This document shows positions 11,589 to 18,940 of a stretch of 64,000 bases of DNA, one piece after another. Positions within the stretch are counted from its first letter, which is position 1; each line of letters begins with the position of its first letter. The translations under genes were made by a program, and so were the position numbers. The DNA lies in the NCBI GenBank assembly GCA_021030915.1, contig JAGEMR010000021.1:310001-374000 (forward strand). The letters run 5' to 3'. The notes below the pieces were generated by a model. That model was given only the letters and a program-made list of their open reading frames with translations, made no database searches and was not told the origin of the DNA. This DNA is from Astrothelium macrocarpum (taxonomy: Eukaryota; Ascomycota; Dothideomycetes; Trypetheliales; Trypetheliaceae).

Positions 11589-11732
11589 GGTGTTATGGCC
11601 GAGCGGTTATGGCGCAGGTTTCAGGACTTGACGCTTGATTACCTGTGGGAAACCTCGTGGGTTCGAGTAAGTGAAAGGTTAATCTATTTTGTAGATTTAG
11701 CTGATTAATCGTTGAAGATCCCACTAACATCA
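11589..11732 (+). tRNA. tRNA-Leu (anticodon CAG) with an anticodon-loop intron and a 51-nt T-loop insert
   Basis: A leucine tRNA can be folded if two segments are removed. The acceptor stem is GGTGTTA (11589-11595) with TAACATC (11725-11731), seven pairs including one G.T. The D stem is GCC/GGC around a GAGCGGTTAT loop. The anticodon stem is CAGGT (11615-11619) with ACCTG (11641-11645), anticodon CAG at 11622-11624, G37, then a 14-nt intron 11626-11639 at the usual 37/38 site. A class II variable arm follows. The T stem is GTGGG (11657-11661) with CCCAC (11720-11724). Between TTCGA and AT of the T loop lies a 51-nt insert, 11667-11717, that begins GTAAGT and ends GAAG; without it the loop is a normal TTCGAAT. 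The discriminator base is A11732. Box A (TGGCCGAGCGG) is intact, but the insert breaks box B. Whether it is expressed cannot be seen. Confidence 0.7.
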
Positions 11733-11738
11733 TTCTCG

Positions 11739-11748
11739 TTTTTTTTTT
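11739..11748 (+). terminator. RNA polymerase III terminator
   Basis: A run of ten T begins 6 bases after the last base of the tRNA-Leu structure. This is the normal Pol III termination signal and supports the view that 11589-11732 is one transcription unit including the T-loop insert. Confidence 0.65.
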
Positions 11749-12235
11749 GCCCTGGAGAATTAGCTCGAATTACTATTACAAGTATCATAAATTTGTAACT
11801 ATTTGATTCTTTTGTTTTGTTAAATGGTTTGTGAAATGGAAACCAAAAGGGATGAGATTTGTTAAAAAAGGTCATCAGCACCGTGTCAAATGAACATGCA
11901 AAATTTCAAAAGAAAAAAAAAAAAAAAAACAGGGGTATCTTTTCCCACGTAAAAGCCATTTTCCCAATTGATGTCACTACTGAATGGCTCAAAAGTGGCG
12001 TCGACAAGCGATGCACTTGGACGGCATGTGGGTAAGGTACGAGATGCGGGACGTCTAAGTGGGGCCAACAACCATGCCTAAGGTACCCACAATTTTTAGC
12101 TCCAGACTCTTTCCTTCTCGTCACCACTTGCTCGCATGTTCGACACGCATTGCCTGGCTTCGGGCCGCCATATGGACTTGATTTGTTTCTCTCGCAAGCC
12201 AGATTAGCTTTTTGCTTACTGGAAAGTCAGTCGAA
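11749..12235. other. intergenic, upstream of the GH76 gene
   Basis: The stretch holds a run of 17 A at 11913-11929 and an AAGGTACC-type motif at 12077-12088. I see no coding sequence. Confidence 0.5.
12077..12088 (+). promoter_or_regulatory. CCTAAGGTACCC motif upstream of GH76
   Basis: The string CCTAAGGTACCC lies about 150 bases before the GH76 start. Similar strings occur upstream of NDUFAF3, the RNB nuclease, RPC6 and the OSBP gene in this window. Its function is unknown. Confidence 0.3.
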
Positions 12236-14074
12236 ATGGCGTGCTTATCTAATATCAAACCGAAATTAGCGTGCTTCGTTTTCTGGGCTTTTTTTGTTCT
12301 TCGCGTACCTTGCCTAGCCATTTCCAATCCAATAACGCTGCTCACAAGATGGGCTTCGGAAGACTCTTCGATCAAAGTTGGTTTCGCTGAACAGCTTGAA
12401 GCAGTCAACCAAAACGAGCAATTCGTACCATCCTCCCAGACCTTCGTACAAGCGAATAATCCAAATCCTGCTCCAAAATTTGGCATACTCGAGGACCTAT
12501 ACGATGCATTAGAAAATCTACAAACACGCTTCTTTGAGGTCTGGCTCGGCACTTGGCCAGATGCCATTGACTGGACAGCAGCAGTCATTGGCACACATCT
12601 ATCTGACGGACTCATCTCGTTCACCAAATCTCTCGAATATCTTTTGCCCCCAATCGATCCGTCGCTCAGTGAAAAATCCAGTGTCAGAGCACAGGCCGTC
12701 GAGAATGAGATCAACAAATATTTCTCACAAAGCGTCGCATACTATTTTGGCGAAAATGCATTCGCAATTCGAACGCAAGCGTACGATGACATGCTGTGGG
12801 TGGTGCTTGGCTGGCTGCAAAGCGCCAAATTCATTGGTTTGCACGTTAATCGGCACTATCCGGCTCCTTCAAGTTCTACTGTGAATCAACCACCACTCTG
12901 GTATGGCCATCAATTCAAATCGTCTTTTGCACATCGCGCTCGCGTCTTTTACGAGCTAGCCTCAAAAGGTTGGGATGATAAGCTGTGTGGTGGCGGCATG
13001 GTTTGGAATCGCAATCTCGAACCGTACAAGAATGCAATTACGAACGAGCTCTTTATCTCTGCTGCCATCGGCATGTATCTTTATTTCCCTGGGGACTGGA
13101 ATGACTCCCCCTTTCTGGAAGATGTCAATGCCGAGTCGGATCCTGTGAAACCGCACGATAACAGGTTTCTTGTTGCCGCTATCCACGCCTACAATTGGCT
13201 TAAAAATGCCAACATGACCAACGAGCAAGGTCTTTATATCGATGGCTTTCATATTGACGGATGGGGAAAGAATGGAAGTACAGGCACCGGCATGTGTGAC
13301 ATTCGGAATGAGATGGTCTATACCTACAATCAAGGCGTCATTCTGTCTGGTCTCCGAGGACTGTGGGAAGGTACGGGTAATATCTCCTATCTCGAAGATG
13401 GACACCGACTTATGCGGAATGTGATTCGTGCCACTGGATGGTCGACTGCAGATGCTCTACGCAATATGAAATGGTCAGGTCTTGGACGCGATGGCATCCT
13501 CGAGGACTACTGTGATAGCAAGGGAGACTGTAGCCAAGACAGTCAGGGCTTTAAAGGGATTTTCTTCCATCATCTAACCTTATTTTGTGAGCCATTACCT
13601 ACGGAGGCAGTGGTGCCAGGGAAGACTTACCCCGGCTCTCCTGCAGAGAGACTACTACACGCGCAAAGCTGTCGTGAATACGTTCCATGGGTAAACCATA
13701 ATGCTCGTGCTGCATTAAGAACGAGAGACGATAACGGCATTTTTGGAATGTGGTGGGCACATGACGGAGGCGATGTTCCTTTGCTACCGAACGGCGCCGA
13801 AGATTATCGGAATACGGATGTGGTGCCACTAAGTGGTATCTGGCAGCAGCCGCCAGCTCCGGATGATTCTGAGCGTTCCAGCGGAGAAAAATGTATTCGA
13901 GGTTTACACGGTGAACAAAGTCCATCGATGTTGGACAATCTTAGCCATACTAATGTACGAGTAAACGATGTGAATGATCGTGGAAGAGGTAGGACTGCGG
14001 AGACGCAAGGAAGTGGTGTCGCTGTGACTAGGGCACTATGGGAGTTTGCTCACATGTTTAGGCATGATGGCTAA
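12236..14074 (+). CDS. secreted GH76-family enzyme (alpha-1,6-mannanase-like)
   Basis: This is a single-exon gene of 612 residues counted from the ATG at 12236, which opens a signal peptide (core KLACFVFWAFFVLRVPCLA). An in-frame extension to 12212 lacks a better ATG. The GH76 signature is seen as AYDDMLWVVLGWLQ, with the adjacent aspartates 184 and 185 that in this family act as nucleophile and acid/base, then CGGGMVWN, YKNAITNELFISAAIG and VYTYNQGVILSGL. GH76 enzymes cleave alpha-1,6-mannan, or as Dfg5/Dcw1 transfer GPI-mannoproteins to the cell wall. This protein has no hydrophobic C-terminal GPI signal and is longer than Dfg5, so a soluble secreted enzyme is more likely. The last 80 residues are polar and poorly conserved. 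It converges on the Y14 gene. Confidence 0.82.
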   Translation: MACLSNIKPKLACFVFWAFFVLRVPCLAISNPITLLTRWASEDSSIKVGFAEQLEAVNQNEQFVPSSQTFVQANNPNPAPKFGILEDLYDALENLQTRFFEVWLGTWPDAIDWTAAVIGTHLSDGLISFTKSLEYLLPPIDPSLSEKSSVRAQAVENEINKYFSQSVAYYFGENAFAIRTQAYDDMLWVVLGWLQSAKFIGLHVNRHYPAPSSSTVNQPPLWYGHQFKSSFAHRARVFYELASKGWDDKLCGGGMVWNRNLEPYKNAITNELFISAAIGMYLYFPGDWNDSPFLEDVNAESDPVKPHDNRFLVAAIHAYNWLKNANMTNEQGLYIDGFHIDGWGKNGSTGTGMCDIRNEMVYTYNQGVILSGLRGLWEGTGNISYLEDGHRLMRNVIRATGWSTADALRNMKWSGLGRDGILEDYCDSKGDCSQDSQGFKGIFFHHLTLFCEPLPTEAVVPGKTYPGSPAERLLHAQSCREYVPWVNHNARAALRTRDDNGIFGMWWAHDGGDVPLLPNGAEDYRNTDVVPLSGIWQQPPAPDDSERSSGEKCIRGLHGEQSPSMLDNLSHTNVRVNDVNDRGRGRTAETQGSGVAVTRALWEFAHMFRHDG

Positions 14075-15310
14075 CATGGAGGCAACGAAGAGGCTGTACT
14101 TCTATCCGAAGGCAGTTTGGCTACTCCACCAGGCGATTTTGGCTTACTCGCGCATTCAAAGCATCCACACGGGTTGTATAGGCCTCCACTGGTCCTTTTG
14201 GGTTTGAAGTTTCGCTCTGCCCTTGGAGTCGCTCCCAAATGACGCTTTGGACTTAGCCAGGACCACAAAACTAATGTAACCAAGGCTATCTGCAACTGAT
14301 GGCCGACCAGCTGTCCGGATCTTACTGGAGGCCTTGCTAAATATTTGTCCTCTGGGTCTCATAGCAAAGAAGTCTAGGGTTAGACCAATTCTCTAAAGAC
14401 TCGCGCGCTTGAGGAGAATAGCCATGTGTACTGGATATCTCGTACGGTCATGGCTTTGTCATGATGTTGGGAATCCACACACACTTGCTACTACTTGTGA
14501 CAAAGAGTAGATGTATGAAGGAAAATGTATGCAGAAGCATCCAGACTACTTCATCAGGAATCCTTGCAATATTGAGGCTCCGATTTTCCTACTCAATCAT
14601 TGACGAAATCGGTAATCACAGGGTATTTGATTACAGACCAAGTGCGTTCTCGTTGCCTTCCAGATATTGGCAGGCTTCCGCATGTTTGGTACTTCTTTAC
14701 TCAGCTCTAGTCGATGGAGTGATCTTTTGGAATAAGGAGATCATTTCGATGGGATTAGTAAAGAATACTTCAAACGCCAATGCTGGATAGGCGGTGAATT
14801 CCACTTGGTCCTAGCATTCAATCATTTACGAAGCAATTACGCTAAAGATTTGGTTGCAGTATGAATGATACTGGTTAGGCAACATTTAGTACTGATGTGA
14901 TAGTTAATGACAATGAAGGCCGCAAACGGCATTTTTGTATGGATTTTGGTAGCCTTTGTAGAGAAACACCATAAGGTGAGCGCGTATTCCTTTTTAACAC
15001 TAGGCCACATGGCGACGCTGGGTTAGAAAAAGGGAAGGGTTGATATATGCTGCCGAGCTTGGAGCATCTATGTAGATGGAGACCCGATTTAGTAGATGTT
15101 TCTTTGACTGCTGTCAGATCAAGTGCAAATGTCAAAAACTCCAACAGACGTACTTATTGCAGTAAAACACGCCAACCCGTATCGTTTCCGACGGATTGGC
15201 TTTGCGCTGTGGAACAGTCTTAGTGGCCGCGCCCTTGGCCCTGGCCTAGTGCTTTGTAGAATGTTAAAATCGCAGGTCTGAGAGGATCCCGTATTGTGCA
15301 CGGTAAGTCA
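14075..15310. other. intergenic
   Basis: This 1.2 kb lies between the convergent GH76 and Y14 genes. Short open frames of up to 110 codons occur on both strands, but they carry no recognisable motif or believable exon chain. Confidence 0.45.
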
Positions 15311-15955
15311 CTAATCAACATCATCTCCATCATCTCTCTTCTCATCCCCAGGGCTTCTGCTCCGGTTCCTTCCTCCCCTACTCGGACCTCCTCTTCTTCC
15401 ACCCCTTCGTTGTCCGTTTTCCATTGGGGGTCGAACAAATACAAAGTCTACTGATAACGTCTGATCGAGGAACTTGGTGCCATCTGCGCCTTCGATTGCA
15501 GCTCTAGCTTCCGCCAAGGTGGGGAATTCGATAAGAGCATATCCCTAGATACGGAAAATCTGTTAGCTGTGGATCATTATGAATATCAAAATGGGTTCGG
15601 AAGCGTGAAATGTACAATAGGAGAGGCGCAAATGGACATTCGGCAATGCCAGACTCTTCTCCTGTGCTTGCGATTGAATTCGCACTATCCTACCAACTTC
15701 AGCAACACTTACCTTGACGTATCCCGTCCTCCGATCGAGATTCATATGCAAATTCTTGATCTCGCCAAACTCTCCGAAGAGGTCTGTCAAGTCCTCCTCG
15801 TTTGCCTCCTCATGCACATTTGTTACCATGATAATCCAGCCTTCTATAGATCTTACAGCAACAGCTCCAGTAGTGGTTCGAGCATCAGGTGCAGCGCTTG
15901 TGCCATTTTTGGAGGGCGGAGATCCAGCATCTATTTCCATCTCAGTATCGGCCAT
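15311..15955 (-). CDS. Y14: exon junction complex RNA-binding protein Y14 (RBM8A)
   Basis: Two exons, 15955-15713 and 15544-15311, give 158 residues. The single RRM spans about residues 38-118: RSIEGWIIMVTNVHEEANEE opens it (RNP2 region), and the intron falls just before the RNP1-like GYALIEF, after RRTGYVK. The tail is rich in Arg, Gly and Ser with RSRSP dipeptides, as in Y14. Y14 pairs with Mago nashi and eIF4A3 in the exon junction complex placed upstream of spliced junctions in the nucleus. The intron is 168 nt, long for this window. Presence of Y14 agrees with the intron-rich genes here. Start and stop agree with the family length of about 160-175 residues. Confidence 0.93.
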
Positions 15956-16550
15956 GGCGCAAAGAACAAGGCGTGAAAAGTGCGAAGCTGTGAATGTATC
16001 GTCTGTACAGATTGCGTAACGTCAATTTAACGTGCGATAACCTTTGATGACATTCAAACCAATTTCAGAGTATGGACTGTAGTGAATTCTCGAGTTGAGC
16101 ATTGGTGAAGGCGTGTTTGAGGGTGCGGGCGCAAACACCGCGGGTTTTGGGCACAACCGATAACGAAAATCCAATTCTTACTTAACCCCGGTTGCAACCA
16201 TTCTCCAGGAGGGCGTCTACGCGCCTCGGATTGGCTCTAGGCGATCACTCTGTCTCTATTTAGAGTGTATCTTCACCCTGTTCAATCCTGTTTCTGCTCT
16301 CTTGTTCTGGTCGCTTACTACAAAGGCCAACTACCTTCCACATACCAGCTCTACAGAACTCGGTAAGCGTACGGACCACGCAAAGATTTAAAGGAATGTG
16401 GGACCTCGCGAATCCAATCAGGAGCAAAAATCACAAAGATCGCACTTACAGATGGATAGCACGCTTCCGCGGTAGTAGCGCGGCATATTACGAGGTATCA
16501 TTCTGATCGCAAAATATTATGTACAGATTTACAGGCTCTTGTGAAGGCTA
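15956..16550. other. promoter region of Y14 and 3' flank of GH43
   Basis: This 595-base region lies upstream of the Y14 ATG and downstream of the GH43 stop. I see no further gene. Confidence 0.5.
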
Positions 16551-18119
16551 CTAATGGTTTTCAAACGAAAGGAGACTAACGCTGCCACCCAACAATTTAG
16601 TTGCGAAGTTGAAAATTGCGAAGCGATATCCGGTAAACCAACTGAAGGTGCTCGACATGGTGAATGAGGTACCTATGGTGGTAAACGTCGCTCCATCGGT
16701 GCTATATGCAAAAGTCGCGAGTCGGTTACTATTCGGCATGGTGTCCATGCTAGTTCTTAGCCAAATCGTGCTGATTTCTGATGGTAGCTCTGTAACTGCC
16801 TCAATAGTGCCGGTGCTGATGGTAACCCAATCGTTGTTCGGGTCTTGTGAAGCATTGTATACCATGCGCACTGAATTCTGGGTCCCATTTCGAAAGATCT
16901 CGACCCAGGCGCTTTGATCGCGGAATGCAGCAAGTCCTGCACGATCACCGTCCGCCATATTGCCAATGTCGAGTTCAACAGTGCCTTCTGGCGTTTGACC
17001 ATATGTGCGATGTGTCAGCGTGTTGTTGGCATTGAAGATGTCGTTAGTCACTGTTGCGGTGTGAAGGGTGACGTTGCCTGGGTTGAATTCAACTTTACTC
17101 GTATCAGGATTGAAATTCCACTCCCATTGGGGTCCGAGCCCTGCCCCATCGAAAGAATCCGAGCCAGTGAAGTTGTAAAGTGGGTTCGGCGTTGCTGGAT
17201 ATGGATATGAAGCGCCCCAAGCGCCATCGGCTTCGACGAGGACTGGCCATCCGTCGTTCCACTCAATTGGTGCAAGAACTGGTATACGGCCAGAAGGGAA
17301 ATCCCAGCTACAAGACACAAAGTACCACTGTTCATCCGGTGCTTGAACTAGACTGCCTTGGTCGATGAGGCCACCGCCTGGTAACGGCGAACCGATATTG
17401 GTTTGGAGGATCTGAGAGCTCCATGGACCCCAGACGCTTGAAGCGCGCCAGATAAAAGTCACGCCTTGAGGGGAGTCGTCAAGGATATAGTAAGTGCCGT
17501 TGATTTTATACAATCTATTCCCTTCGAGACCTTGCATTGTAGTCGGACCGCTGAAGATATATTGCGATTTTACTTGACTGAGTCCGTCCGAGGATAATTG
17601 TGCCATGGTGACGTTGGTGTTTCCATAAGCTACGTACATAGTATCGTCGTCGTCAATAAGCAACCCACAGTCATAATAGCAAGTTCCGCCAGGCAGCTCG
17701 CCAGCCATCTCCCATGGCCCCGTCGACTCAGGAGCGGTGAAGATGTAAGTATTCCAGAAACCGATGCAACCAATCCAATACCACAAGCCATTGCTCTGAC
17801 GATAACGCATAGTCGATGCCCAGATCCCTTGTTGATATGCGTTCTCTCCATTGAGATAGTATCCTGCGCCAAAGTCTAGTACAGGAACAGAATGGCCAAT
17901 AAAATCCCAGTTGACCAAGTCGTAAGACTTGAGGATGGGTGCGCCTGGTGACATTTGAAAGCTTGATGCGGAAAAGTAGTAAGCCCCGTCCGGCCCAAGG
18001 AAGACATCGTTATCTGGAAAGTCAGAGAAGATTATGGGATTGCTATAATTCTGCTGGCAGTGAATTGCTGGAAGCACAGAGAAAAGGATAGTTGTCACAA
18101 TAGAAAGAGAAAATAGCAT
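16551..18119 (-). CDS. secreted GH43-family glycosidase (beta-xylosidase/arabinosidase type)
   Basis: This single-exon gene encodes 522 residues. The ATG at 18119 was chosen because it opens a signal peptide ending near AIHC/QQ; a longer frame to 18209 has no such signal. The five-bladed GH43 domain is marked by NPIIFSDFPDNDVFLGPDG, where an aspartate is the usual base, CGLLIDDDDTMYVAYG and MQGLEGNRLYKINGTYYIL, with the glutamate expected as acid. From about residue 330 a second domain, DSFDGAGLGPQWEWNFNP onward, resembles the C-terminal beta-sandwich (XAC/DUF1349-like) of fungal beta-xylosidases and arabinosidases. Many NxT/S sites suggest heavy glycosylation. It would remove xylose or arabinose from plant hemicellulose; the exact substrate cannot be told. 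Confidence 0.9.
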   Translation of the reverse strand: MLFSLSIVTTILFSVLPAIHCQQNYSNPIIFSDFPDNDVFLGPDGAYYFSASSFQMSPGAPILKSYDLVNWDFIGHSVPVLDFGAGYYLNGENAYQQGIWASTMRYRQSNGLWYWIGCIGFWNTYIFTAPESTGPWEMAGELPGGTCYYDCGLLIDDDDTMYVAYGNTNVTMAQLSSDGLSQVKSQYIFSGPTTMQGLEGNRLYKINGTYYILDDSPQGVTFIWRASSVWGPWSSQILQTNIGSPLPGGGLIDQGSLVQAPDEQWYFVSCSWDFPSGRIPVLAPIEWNDGWPVLVEADGAWGASYPYPATPNPLYNFTGSDSFDGAGLGPQWEWNFNPDTSKVEFNPGNVTLHTATVTNDIFNANNTLTHRTYGQTPEGTVELDIGNMADGDRAGLAAFRDQSAWVEIFRNGTQNSVRMVYNASQDPNNDWVTISTGTIEAVTELPSEISTIWLRTSMDTMPNSNRLATFAYSTDGATFTTIGTSFTMSSTFSWFTGYRFAIFNFATKLLGGSVSLLSFENH

Positions 18120-18692
18120 CGTGCAAACCCTTTGAAAGGATCGAGGTCTGAAGAGACAAATCTCGTGATAGAAAAGGATGACCGACTGGATCTTCGCACT
18201 AAATGCCAACTTCTATGCATACTCCGAGCTATTTTATCCAGATTTAGCCTGTGGCTGATTGCGCGGAGTATAGGATCAACTGCTTTGATGCTAGTCAATA
18301 TCCCACATGAGATTTGCTAGCTTTGTTTACGGAAACACTATGACATAAGGTCGCATTCTTATATAGGTAGGTCAGATATGTACACGGAAGAATTAGGCCT
18401 CAAGTTACCTTCTCTACCACTACCGTCATAGTCAATTTCAAATGCAATGTCAAGTCTTGCCGTGCACTTCGCACTAGCCGTGTCCAACTTTCACTTTACA
18501 TTGTCGACGCACAACCAATTTTTATTTACTAGAACGACGCATTCGATCTTCAGGGAACACTCGAAGCATGTCCACTACTCTGATGAAAAATGTCGTCACT
18601 GTCCAGAATGACTGCGCAGCCATAAAATTACATCCTAGTCGGTTTGTGAAAACGTGAAACTACTTCTGACTAATGCTACATAAAAAGTCATG
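18120..18692. other. promoter region of GH43
   Basis: This region lies between the GH43 start and the repeat element that ends the patatin gene. Apart from the TATA-like site I see nothing in it. Confidence 0.45.
18358..18366 (-). promoter_or_regulatory. possible TATA box of the GH43 gene
   Basis: CTATATAAG is read on the minus strand about 240 bases before the GH43 ATG. This is a good match to a TATA box, though the distance would imply a leader of roughly 200 bases. Confidence 0.35.
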
Positions 18693-18940
18693 CACTATCA
18701 ATAGTTGCACTGAAAAAGTCACTTGCCGCCGCATGAGATAATTCACCGTAGGCCATGTGGGGACACCCCCAATAATGGCAAAAGGAAAAATCGAGTGAAT
18801 TTTTTCTTGGCAATTTATTTGCGTTCTTCAATTTCTTGGAATGATATGGGGTCCTCCCCACAAGGCGTGCGGCGGATCGTCTTTCGCGATCGTGGATGGC
18901 ATTTCTTATTACGATCTTCTAAAATTTGCTGTGGCTTGTG
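18693..18940. mobile_element. MITE-like inverted-repeat element, copy 1 (overlaps patatin stop)
   Basis: About 248 bp with two long inverted arms, roughly 18693-18775 and 18838-18940, around an AT-rich centre. The right arm holds the family blocks TGGGGTCCTCCCCACAAGG, GTGCGGCG, TCTTTCGCGATCG and CATTTCTTATT; the left arm has diverged copies in inverse order. Ends read CACTAT and, from the other side, CACAAG. The patatin frame runs into the right arm and stops at TAA 18911-18909 inside it. No transposase is encoded. Confidence 0.6.

Noticed and set aside
11589..11668. Truncated tRNA-Leu or a tRNA-derived SINE head
   Set aside because: A matching 3' half (CCCAC plus TAACATC) and a T10 terminator lie 51 bases further on, and the anticodon-loop intron argues against an origin from a mature tRNA.
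12121..12717. 198-codon minus-strand frame
   Set aside because: It overlaps the signal peptide and first domain of the GH76 gene on the other strand and shows no family match.
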